Positions 10,533 through 19,379 of a DNA stretch of 29,883 nt are shown here, one piece after another. The position numbers and the translations under genes are program-made. The DNA comes from Zopfochytrium polystomum (taxonomy: Eukaryota; Chytridiomycota; Chytridiomycetes; Chytridiales; Chytridiaceae), in assembly GCA_025765615.1 (NCBI GenBank), contig JAIVFJ010000509.1, positions 1 through 29,883 of the forward strand, given 5' to 3'. Within the stretch, counting starts at the first letter, position 1, and every line of letters begins with the position of its first letter. The notes beneath the pieces were generated by a model that saw nothing but the letters and a program-made list of their open reading frames with translations, was not told where the DNA came from and ran no database searches.

Positions 10533-11425
10533 AGGGGGGTGGCAGGAGGTGTGGTGGGGAGCGAGTCGCTGAAGCTGGCGAGGGGTTGGATTTTATGTTT
10601 TTCTTTGATATGGACATTCGTTTCGCTTGACACCTATTTTTTTTTTTCCAGACCGCCACTCGCCCCATCTTCGCCCTAACGAGAGCACCCCTGTTATTCC
10701 GACTTTTATTCTTTCGCTCCCTTTTTTCCTTGTTATTGTTGGGCGCCGACCCGACCACGCCCACTTCAAAAATGGCAACACGAACAAGAGGATCCCCCTG
10801 CCACGCTAGCCGCCATATTATTTTCTTTTTCTTTTTCTTTTTTTTTTTTTCCTTGTCCTTTCCACCCAACCCTTTTTCCTTTTCATCTGCGCAGCGTGAC
10901 TCTCTCTTGTTATCCTTATGTGATTTCACTCACTCGCTCTCTACGTGCTTTTTGTCGTTGTTGCTGTCCTTGGTCTTGTCCGTCGCACACTCTTCTCCCT
11001 CTCTTCTTCTCTTTGTGCTATTTTTCGCCTCCCCCATTCACTTTCCCACCCCCCTTTTGAAGAATCCAAGCGAGAGACGGGCTCGCGATTCCTTTCTTTG
11101 GCCCACCCACCTCTACCCTCCCCTGGAGAATGACGACTTGAATTTGAACGCGGGTGGGAGGGAGCCGGAACACGCATATGTATGCGCATGCAACGCAACA
11201 GGGCAGAACATCCAGCTTTGCTTGAGACACACAAACAACAAGGTGTTCATTTGAAGTTTAGGCCCAGTTTCGCCCCCCTGCTTCGTCGAATTTGATTGGT
11301 GGGAACGAATTTTTATTTTTTCATTTTCAGTGTGGCAGTGGTGGCGTCACAGCCGCAAGTCGCAGTCGCAGTCGCAGTCCCCAGTCCCACTCAGTCCCCA
11401 GTCCCCAGTCCATCCCAGAAGAGTC
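10533..11425. other. Intergenic, pyrimidine-rich
   Basis: No gene is supported. The + strand is strongly T/C-rich, with T runs at about 10636-10650 and 10824-10850 and long CT-rich stretches to about 11130. CAGTC-type short repeats occur near 11356-11412, just before the next gene. It probably holds the chitin synthase terminator and the downstream promoter. Confidence 0.6.
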
Positions 11426-13601
11426 ATGAACATCAACGGCTTCATTTCACAGGCAAGTGTGCAAGGCGTCGAGTCGCCATCGGCGGGCAGCCCCCTCTAC
11501 TGCCCGCGCCGCACCCACCCCTCCCACGATCCCGCGCTCCTCCCTCCCGCTTCTTTCTACCTTCCGACCGATCGATCACTCGCGCGCTTGATCCTGCGCT
11601 TGAGTTCGCTCGCTCACCACCCCCGCTATCGATCTGATCTACTCCCGCGCGCTTCTTGCATGCCCTTCACTCCTCATCCTTTACCTGAAAAAGAGTGACT
11701 TACTGGCTTACTTGACCTCCTCTGTCAACAAACACATCACAACCCCCACCATACACACAGATCGACAACACAATCAACAGCGCGCTCGGCCGCAGACCAA
11801 ACGGCTCCACCATCACTACCTACTACGCTCCATCGCAACAAGCCCCGCCACAGCCAATCTACGGCCAGCAGCCGTCCTACCCCGCCGTCTACGGCGGGAA
11901 CCCGTATCCTGCCTACGCTGGCGCGGGTGCCCAGCAGCCGCCGCGCCCCTACCAGACAAACAACTTTAGCAACGGCCAGACCCCCAACTATGGCTACCCG
12001 CAGCCCGTCCCCTCTCAGATCCCGCCTCTCAAGTACCCGACGCCGTACCCGGGCCCTCAGCCGCCGCCGGCCGTGCCTGTAGCCGCTTACCCGGTCATGC
12101 CCGCACCGCAACAACCCTTCTACAATGCGCCGGCTCCACAGCCACACTTTGCACCGCCACAGCACCCAAACTACCCGTCGTACTTTCCGACCCCGCCGCA
12201 TCCGCAACCGCCGCAGGCGCAGCCTGCTTTCTCGCCGCCGATGAAGCCGCAGCCAACGTTTGGCGGATACCCGGGAACTTGGCCCGGTCCCGGCGGTCAC
12301 GTGCCGCCCCAGCCACCGACGGGAGCGGGTTACCCGACTCCGGGCGGTCCGCCGCATCCCCAGCCCGGTCCCGCGGGTTATGGCCAGCCCCACCCGCCCC
12401 CGCCACAACAGCTGCACCCGCAACCAGGAGTCGGCCAACCGAACTACGGGTACTCGCCCCAGCCGCCGCCCCAGCCGCATCACCATCAAACGCTGCCAAA
12501 CCCGCATCACTACGGAGGGTACCAGCAGCCCGCTTTTCCTGCACCCGCCGCCGCCGCCACCGTCGGTGCTGCCGCAGCGGTCGGCGCAGCGGCCGCAGTT
12601 GCCGTGGGCGCTGCGACCATGACTCACGGCTCGGCCCAGTCCCCGCAGCAAGGGTACGGGCAGCCGATCCCGGCACCGGGGGCGGTCGGAGCAGGTAATG
12701 TGGCCGGTGGGGAAGCAAAGAAAGAGGAAGCCGAGAAGCTTGAGGGGTGGATGGCGCAGCTCGCGCTGGAGGCGGACGCGGCCGGGTCCGCTCCCCCGCC
12801 GCCCGCATACGACCCGAAATGGGCGACGGGCGGACTCGACTTCGGCGCTCCTGCGCCGGCGGCCCCTGCGACCCACGATCAAAAGGCGGGCGCGTACGTT
12901 GCGAACGCAGCCGTCGGCGGCCGAGACAGCAACGGCGGAGCCAGCAGCGGCTCAGGTTACGCCGCCGCAACCGACTCGGGACGGCTGGCGGGGTCGTCAC
13001 AGCCCGCGAGCGACGGGAAGGCTCCGTTCAGGGACCCTGGGGCGTCGTTCGACGCGGCCATGGCTTCATTGGGCTCCTCTTCCAGCTCCTCATCTTCTTC
13101 GTATTCGTCGTCGTCCTCATCGAGCGCCTCACAGCAGCAGCACCAATACAACCACGGCCCGGCAGCCCCGGAAACCGACGCCGGCCGGCTGCAGGCCTCG
13201 GCCCTGCCCGCCGGCGACTACAAGGCCGAATACCGCCCGGGCGCGTCGCTCGACGCCCTCCTGTCCTCCTCCTCCTCCAACCCCGCTTCTTCGTCGTCGT
13301 CCTCTTCCTCAACATCGTCTCCCGACTCCGCCTCCCCGGCCGCCGCGACCGCCGTGTCTCCGCCCCCCGCACCGCCCACCGCCGCCCCACCTGCACAAAC
13401 TGCCACGCGCCCTTGATACCCGGCGCCAACTTTTGCACAACGTGCTTTGCGGGGGCGAGCGCGGCCGAGCCCGCGCATGCGCCCGCGACTTCTTCCGCTG
13501 CAACGGCGGCTGCGGCGCCAGCGCCGGGGTCCCAGACCAACCGGTGGCATCAGGTCGTGGCGGCGGCGGTGAGCAACGCGGCGAACGCGGAGACGCAGTA
13601 A
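11426..13601 (+). CDS. Pro/Gln/Tyr-rich low-complexity protein with C-terminal zinc ribbon
   Basis: Exon 1 (11426-11452) encodes MNINGFISQ. It is joined to exon 2 at 11761 (IDNTINSALGRRPNG) through a 308-nt intron with a GC donor (CAG|GCAAGT) and a CACACAG acceptor. Exon 2 is a long Pro/Tyr/Gln/Gly-rich segment (11.8-12.5 kb). It continues with an Ala-rich stretch (12547-12625), a short ordered block (EKLEGWMAQLALEADA), and two imperfect repeats ending in poly-Ser. The open frame stops at 13416. However, a one-base shift near 13385-13395 gives CTNCHAPLIPGANFCTTC, a C-x2-C-x10-C-x2-C zinc ribbon, and a stop at 13601. I take the zinc-ribbon end as the real one. The family is not recognised; such tails are typical of disordered scaffold or RNA/membrane-associated proteins, but no function is claimed. 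Confidence 0.75.
11453..11760 (+). other. GC-AG intron
   Basis: The donor AG|GCAAGT matches the strict consensus seen at GC-AG introns, and the acceptor is CACACAG. The splice joins MNINGFISQ to IDNTINSALG in phase 0 and opens a 551-codon frame. It is the longest intron seen in the window. Confidence 0.65.
12973..13317 (+). repeat. Two imperfect coding repeats inside the Pro/Gln-rich protein
   Basis: Unit 1 (from 12973) reads DSGRLAG...DGKAPFRDPGASFDAAMASLG followed by poly-Ser. Unit 2 (from 13171) reads ETDAGRLQA...GDYKAEYRPGASLDALLSS followed by poly-Ser. The shared core is GRL - K-A-x-(F/Y)-R - PGAS-(F/L)-DA. This is an internal duplication of about 55-65 residues. Confidence 0.7.
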
Positions 13602-13952
13602 ACGAGAATTGGAGCGCGGGCCGTCATTTTTCTTTCGCCTTTCACCTGCTGTATCGGTTTGCATTTCTTCTATTTCCTCTTTCTGTTCGTCGTGAACGTG
13701 AACCTCCCCGTCTCGATCTGCGTGGTCGTCTCAAAGCTCAGGGCCCCATAACCCTGCCTGTCGCCCAAAGAACAAAGAGAAAAGAGTGATCAGCGCATTA
13801 TTATTGAAGGAGTCTCCCCTCCCCCCTTTCCCCGTCACCTCTTAAGCCCTGAGCCGCAAAACCTTTCCGTCCCGCACCAACCTTCGTCCGTTCCTCTGGT
13901 CCTTGATTGGCTCCGTCCGCGATCTGCGAATTATCTCATTTCATTTTCACTT

Positions 13953-13954
<2 letters not shown>

Positions 13955-13989
<35 letters not shown>
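13955..13989 (+). repeat. T35 homopolymer
   Basis: Thirty-five consecutive T on the + strand (A on the minus strand). Confidence 0.9.
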
Positions 13990-13991
<2 letters not shown>

Positions 13992-14084
13992 CTGTGCGGG
14001 CTCTTTCAAAAAAGGTGTTCGAGGGGTGCTCAAGCGGGGAACTTGGAAGCGAATGCAGTTTCCGTTAGCGGGGAATTACTTTCC

Positions 14085-14108
14085 TTTTTTTTTTTTTTTT
14101 TTTTTTTT
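14085..14108 (+). repeat. T24 homopolymer
   Basis: Twenty-four consecutive T, 95 bp after the T35 tract. The 95-bp insert between them has no recognised identity. Confidence 0.9.
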
Positions 14109-14223
14109 GGCTGCAACAGTTTCGTCGTGGCGGCGAATGGAGTGAGGGGAGATGGCCAGCGCACGTGGCATTTCATTCGCCCAGTCCTTCACGTCCCTAT
14201 CAGTTGCACGGGGTGGGCTGTAC

Positions 14224-14231
14224 TATATAAA
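14224..14231 (+). promoter_or_regulatory. TATA-box-like element
   Basis: TATATAAA is a consensus TATA box on the + strand with no supported gene downstream. The nearest ATG (14291) opens only a 15-codon frame, followed by an A-rich run. Confidence 0.3.
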
Positions 14232-14599
14232 GTGGAGAGCCAATCCCGTGGTTCATTTTGACAAACTCCGCCATTTCTCAAGACTTAGCATGATGAAACT
14301 TAAGTTCAGCAGTGGGCACCATGCTGCCCAAACCTGAAAGAAAAAAAAAAACACAGCTGGGTCTGGAACATTTTTTAATTCTGCTTCATGGTAAGGCAGA
14401 GGTAAAACATGCGAGACTGAAAGGCAAGTGAGAAGAAGGGTTTTGCTGCTAGGTTTGGCAGGTCCTTCTCTTCACGCTTCAATAACGCAGAAGATACACT
14501 GAAACAGCAGTGAATGACATTCAGCCAACTGGTTAGGGTGTGCCAAAAAAGGGAGTTTTATTCAATGGGATTGACAACTTGCGAGGGATATCGAACATA

Positions 14600-15581
14600 T
14601 CAGTTATCCTCATCAAAAAGTGAAAATGCTCTATTCTTCTTGCTAATCGGTCGTGACATGAGCTGGAGCAAGACATTTGCGCTGAACACATCATTAAACA
14701 GGGCGCGGTGGTGTTCTTGCAGCTGGCGCGCCCCTTCCAGAGACAGCGGCTCACTGAACGGTTCCGCAGCGAGCTTGCCAACGAGGCTGGCTACGACAGT
14801 CGGTTCTGCGGTGCGGCCCCAGGACAGGACTGCGTCCATCGTCTCGAGCGGCGTCCTGGAGTGTGGCTCCTCCAAATAGGAGCTTCGCTGTGAACACCAA
14901 CAATGGTAAAAACGAGGACAATCGAAGCAGCACTCGTCCCAAACCTTTGTGGGCATGAGAATCAGCCTCTCCAGGACGCCAGGACTGACGGTTGGGTACA
15001 CAAAATCGTCGGTCTTGACAATTCGTTGCCAATCTATTGCGAAACTTTTTGAAACGGCTTGGTCAGTTCACCGGCGGGCAGTGAGGAGAGCAAGGGTGCT
15101 CTCAGCACTCACCAACACTCACCAACACTCACCGCTCACAACACACCTGGGTGATCTCCCGCAGCCCGAGAAAATCGCCCGTGACAAACAAGCCGACAAA
15201 GTCTGCGTCGACCGCTTGTTGTAGATCCAAGCATTCTCCACCGAGAATTACCACCCTATTGACTTTCCCGACACATACAGCCGTCGACGGGTACATGGAC
15301 GCGAGGCCCATCAACATGGCGTGTTCGGAGGCAGGCACCTCGATTTCGATGTAGCTCTTTGACGACTCGGCGAACGCGGAGCCGAACATGGCGGCAAAGT
15401 ATTCCGACGAGGTCTCCAGCACATTTTTGTGGGCAAAAACTTGGCGGCCGGTCGGGAGCAGGCGGAGGATGACGTCGCATGTTCGGTAGTCGTCAAAGAC
15501 CTTTTTGGCGTCGGAGGGCGGCTCTGGCGTGCGCATGAGCTCGCGGAGGCTGCGTGGTGTCGGGTGATTGGCGTCTGTCAT
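14600..15581 (-). CDS. BTB/POZ domain protein (BTB1), three exons, intact
   Basis: Exons 15581-15133, 15044-14945 and 14887-14600 give 278 residues in an unbroken frame, the cleanest member of the local family. Residues about 25-120 form a BTB/POZ fold: FDDYRTCDVILRLLPTGRQ, FAHKNVLETSSEYFAAMF, AFAESSKSYIEIEVPASE. Such domains dimerise and often bridge substrates to Cullin-3 ubiquitin ligases; here that is family knowledge only. The short second exon carries F-x3-W-x2-IV-K-x-DDF-x-YP-x-VS. The third carries DAVLSWGRTAEP and LSLEGARQLQEHHRALFNDVFSANVLL, a helical tail shared by the neighbouring genes and reminiscent of a BACK domain. The start is the ATG at 15581, matched by the N-termini of the paralogues. 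Intron 2 (14944-14888) is 57 nt and has no in-frame stop. Confidence 0.8.
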
Positions 15582-15582
15582 C

Positions 15583-15606
15583 TTTTTTTTTTTTTTTTTT
15601 TTTTTT
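15583..15606 (-). promoter_or_regulatory. A24 tract immediately upstream of the BTB1 start codon
   Basis: On the minus strand 24 A residues are followed by a single G and then the BTB1 ATG. The tract reads open in frame (poly-Lys), but no upstream ATG in that frame is seen. It would form a poly(A) 5' leader if transcription starts upstream of it. Confidence 0.7.
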
Positions 15607-15937
15607 GAAATTGTACGATTTGCAACAACCCTCAACTATTGGAATATCAATGGTGTCTCCCACGATGACGTCAGATTCCGTTTATGAAAGCTTGAAGCAG
15701 GCTTCAGAAAGCTTATCTCTCGGATCACGAAGGTAACCCAAGCCTGCCCATCATCATGATGGAGGCTTTGGAGGCCGACGTGCGGAAGACGAGCATTTAA
15801 TTCTGCCCACGGGCGGGCACTTACTGTGCGCAGTTAACTGGTCGTCTAATGTTGTAATGAGTTTGTACATTGCACTTTTATAACGTAATACGGATTGCAA
15901 ACGCGAAGTCGACGCAGGTTGTGACATTTCATGCATG

Positions 15938-16735
15938 TCAATCCTCAGTCAAGGAGTGGTTAAATAAAAACTGGGTAGGATATTTCCTCCTCCTCGCCAA
16001 AATCCCGTCGTTTGGGCAACCGAAACGGAGAGCAGGATGGCACGGTCTGCGATGAGAGAAGTTGAAGCAAGAGTTTGCCCTGAACACCTCTTCAAACAGC
16101 GCGCCGTGAAGTTCCTGCAACCTGCGCGCCTCTTCCAGCGACAGCGCTGCGTAGGAAGGTTCCACAGCGAGCTTTTGGGCGAGACTCGCACCGACGGTCG
16201 GGTCTGCGGTGCGGCCCCAGGCAGGACGACGTCGAGCACTGGGATCGGCGTGGTTGAACGCGTTTTGCGCTTAGAGAGAATTTTATCAATCCCGAGGAAG
16301 ATGGAGCAGCGCTCGTCACAAACCTTTTTGGACATCAGCGGAATCAGCGTCTCCTGGATGCCAAGGCTGACGTTTGAGTACACGAAACCGTAGGTCGTCA
16401 CAATTTGCTGCCAATTTTTCTCGAAACTTTGTATCGCTTGGTTACGCTGGGACGAGGCGGGGGAGCGGAGGAGGAGCAAGAGCTTGGGGCTTCCAACTAC
16501 TCACCCACTCACCACTCATGAAACAACTCAGTGATCTCCCGCAACCCAAGAAAATCGCCCGTAGCCAGCACAAAGTCGCGGTCACCGCCATTGGCAGATC
16601 AAATAGAACCACCTTCTTGGATGTTTCACCACACGAGGCCGTCGACCTGTGCATGGACGCGAGGCAGATCATCATGGCGAGTTCGGAGGCAGGCACCTCA
16701 AATTCTAAGTAGCTCTTTGACGATTCGGCCCAGGA
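15938..16735 (-). pseudogene. 5'-truncated, frameshifted BTB gene (BTB2)
   Basis: Homology starts abruptly near 16735 with AESSKSYLEFEVPASELAM, the middle of the BTB domain. The first half (the FDDYRTCDV...YF portion) is absent upstream. The frame shifts before NGGDRDFVLATGDFLGLREIT (about 16555). Exon 2 carries FEKNWQQIVTTYGFVYSNVS. Exon 3 shifts again near 16225 before WGRTADPTVGASLAQKLAVE and then reads ALSLEEARRLQELHGALFEEV to a stop at 15938. Splice sites match BTB1 in position and phase (donor GTGAGT, acceptor ACAAAG|T, second intron 54 nt). Truncation plus two shifts marks it as a pseudogene. Confidence 0.8.
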
Positions 16736-16932
16736 GGAGATGCACCCCCTTCATCGATTGCCAACAATGACGTCAAGTCTTACTCTAAATCGATCCCTTT
16801 TGATCTTTGTTGACAGTCAAACTTTACAGAAAGATGAAATCCGCAACTGCGCTGTTGAAGGCTTGTGATGTCATCGCAACACAAGTGATTGGCACGAGAA
16901 TGTTTATTGATTCCTAGCTTTCAGTTCACAAA

Positions 16933-18039
16933 TTAAAATTCCTGAACAAAGTTGTAGCTGCTTGCCGGCTTTGGGGCACACCCTTTGAGGCCAGACCGCT
17001 TGTGTCGTCGGGGAGGAGTACCTTGCTGTTCTCTCAAAGTATATGCGTTGCTGGAGTTAACGGGGGCTGCTTCTGGTCCAGGCTTCGGTTCCTCACACAA
17101 AAACGACATTAGAAACTTTGCGGAACATGCCTTTTCGAACAGCTCTCCATATTTATCGTGCAGCGATGCCAGTTCCGACGGGGCGATGAACCAAGTATTT
17201 TTTTTCACAGTAACTGCAAGCCTTTCAAGTATGGCCGCAAGTGAAGACGCGTCCACCACGGATCGGCCCCACCACAAAACTGCTTCCAGCTTCGATACGT
17301 CCTGCAAAGGCGCACCTATGTGTTGGCACTGAGAACAGGATGAGCATGCATCGCGGACCTTAAAAAATTGTCAACGAAATTGATTGCAGTCAATGCAACA
17401 CACGAACCTGGCTCGGAATAAGCGGAATAAGAGTCTCCAGCATAAATGTAGTCACCATCGGATAGGCGAAATCGTCAGATTTCACAATGGTTTCCCAGTG
17501 AGCTTTAAAACTGGATGCTCGTCAACAGTTTTGCCACAGCCAATATTAATCAGAGAGAACTTACACTCCTAGGCAGATCCACTTGACGTCATTGAGCTGG
17601 AGAAATCGCTTGTGGCCCTCATACCGAAGAAGTCCCTGCCGACCGCTTCTCTTAAAGAAAGCAACTTGCCCTCCACCATCATCGTCGTTCTCGAAATCTC
17701 GATATCATCGACAGATTGATCCGGTCGAAATAATCGATCACGCTTCTCGTATGTGAACGCAAGGCAAGCCAGCATTGCGAATTCAGACGCCGGCACTTCG
17801 ATCTCGACGAATACTCGCGACGACTCGGCGAACCCCGATTCGAATAAGACGCGGAAGTAGTTCGAAGCGGTCGCAAGGATCTGCTTGTGGGCAAAGACGA
17901 GGCGACGAGTGGGGAGCAGCGAAAGGATCACCTCGCACGTGCGGTAGTCGTCAAACGCTCGCGGTGCTTCGGCGGTGGGTTCGGCTGTGCCGAGGAATCG
18001 GCGGAGAGCGGTCGGTGTAGGGTGGTCGTCTGCGATCAT
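16933..18039 (-). CDS. BTB/POZ domain protein (BTB3), three exons
   Basis: Exon 1 from the ATG at 18039 (MIADDHPTPTALRR, aligned with BTB1 MTDANHPTPRSLRE) runs to a GTAAGT donor at 17564. Exon 2 is 17510-17408 (103 nt; ASSFKAHWETIVKSDDFAYP). Exon 3 is 17328-16933 (QDVSKLEAVLWWGRSVVD, LHDKYGELFEKACSAKFLM, then a Pro/Ser-rich tail). The BTB core is FDDYRTCEVILSLLPTRR, FAHKQILATASNYFRVLF, FAESSRVFVEIEVPASE. The frame reaches a stop just before the best donor. A one-base deletion near 17598 would restore DFLQLNDVKWICLG and the phase-2 junction used by the paralogues. A weaker GTCAAG donor would avoid it. An open frame continues upstream of 18039 without conservation. Confidence 0.75.
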
Positions 18040-18432
18040 GGTGGTTCCTTCTGAGAGTCCATCGAACGATGGGATGCTGGCAGAGACGTTGGGGTTGGAC
18101 TGCTTCGAGTTCATTGTTTGCTTGGATGTTGCGAGTACCGGGCTCAGGATGTGGGGGGCCTTGGGCTTCCAAATCAATTTTTGACCAGTTTGGTGTGGAG
18201 CTAGCACTGGCAATGCTGGGTTGCATGCTGCGATTTCGGGCTTAAGCAGTTCAGACGAGAGCATATTCTCGCATGAGGTATTTTATCAATCATCACAATC
18301 ACTTTGTTATAAAAAATGAATTAATCTGAAAACGGATTATTCTCATTATGCATTTGTCACCGCAACCTCCATTCTGACCTATCTCAAATCGTCAAACCGA
18401 TGAGCAGCTTCCACGGGATCTTCTCAAAAAAA
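18040..18432. other. Spacer between BTB4 and BTB3
   Basis: BTB3 5' flank and BTB4 3' flank. It is AT-richer than the genes (18270-18350). No RNA or coding feature is seen beyond a non-conserved open frame continuous with BTB3. Confidence 0.5.
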
Positions 18433-19310
18433 TCAGCAAAGTTGTCCTCCAGCCTTCGCAAGTCTTCCAAAGAGAGCTTCCACTCGTGCTTCGTGGCATG
18501 CAGCTTTTTGATGACACCGACCGTCTCGTCCGTGTCCGCGCGTCGACCCACTTGAGCACGGCATCGAAGATCCAGAAACCGGATTCAAAGTGATCGGTCG
18601 CCCGTCGGCACTTACTGCACGTGGTTTGCGTACCCTGAAAGCTGGTTTAGCCTTGCCCGCCCAAATGGGTGCTTTGTCGCGTGGTTCATTACTTTGCAAG
18701 GAATAACAGAAGCGAGGCTAAACAGCTGCTGCACCGTCAAGAGGGTAAACTCGAACTCTTCGACAAGATCTGGCCAACCGAGCACGAACCTGGAATTAGT
18801 GGATTACTGAGTGTTGCCTCTTCAAAACAGGAAATCGAACGAACTGAGGGTGGCAGAGGTCTGTCACTTTGTCCAACTGAAGAAATTCGGCCGTCAACGA
18901 TGCCGAAAAACTCTTCGACAATGGCATCAGTCATGACAAACGCCTCCCCATCCAGTCCAACGCAGCTCCCAACGACCGAGTTCGCGCGCCACGCAGCGTA
19001 GACTTGAGCTGCGAGCTGGTGAGCGAAGGCCAGGCACGGCATCATTGCACGTTCAGAGAACCGTATCTCGATCTTGACGTGCGACTGTGACGACTCGGCA
19101 AATTCAGAGTCGAACATTGCGGTAAAGTAGCTAGATGCCGCCGCGAGAGCTTTCTCGTTGGCAAAGACGCGGCGGCGGGTGGGGAGCAAAAGGAGAACGA
19201 CGTCGCAGGTGCGGTAGTCGTCAAAGACGAGTTTGGCGCTTGGTGACGGTTCTGGTGTGCCAAAGAGCTTGCGGAGGCCGGTTGGAGTCTGAGGGTCTGC
19301 CCCCGCTCAT
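18412..19310 (-). CDS. BTB/POZ domain protein (BTB4), divergent and frame-broken
   Basis: The ATG at 19310 gives MSGG, and removing one G from the G5 run (19300-19304) gives MSGADPQTPTGLRKLFGTPE, which aligns with the other BTB N-termini. The BTB domain follows: VFDDYRTCDVVLLLLPTRRR, FANEKALAAASSYFTAMF, FAESSQSHVKIEIRFSE. After the exon-1 end (EEFFGIVDGRISSV) the second exon is divergent (VEEFEFTLLTVQQLFSLASV). Exon 3 has FDAVLKWVD, then a shift near 18540, then DTDETVGVIKKLHATKHEWK and LSLEDLRRLEDNFADFFEK to a stop near 18400. The BACK-like W-[VI]-D signature is clearest here. It may be a functional gene with two sequence errors or a young pseudogene. Confidence 0.65.
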
Positions 19311-19379
19311 ATCGTTATCACTTAATGAAAACAATGTCTCCCAGTAAGTTGTGAGACTCTGACAAACAGCCGCAAAACT

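Larger units (their letters stand above)
13602..14599. other. Intergenic region with two long T tracts and a TATA element
   Basis: It lies between the 3' ends of the zinc-ribbon gene (+) and BTB1 (-), so both genes should terminate here. It contains T35 (13955-13989), T24 (14085-14108), a TATATAAA at 14224-14231 and an A12 run at about 14341-14352. No supported CDS; a 61-codon frame at 14152-14337 has no recognisable features. Confidence 0.55.

Noticed and set aside
11737..12882. A 381-codon open frame on the minus strand antisense to the Pro/Gln-rich gene
   Set aside because: Arg/Gly-rich shadow of a Pro-rich coding strand; no motifs.
13990..14084. A tRNA-derived short element between the two T tracts
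   Set aside because: A GTGTTCGAGG resembles a B box only loosely, and no A box or cloverleaf could be drawn.
18040..18264. N-terminal extension of BTB3 upstream of 18039
   Set aside because: The frame is open, but the paralogues align from the ATG at 18039 and the extra residues show no conservation.
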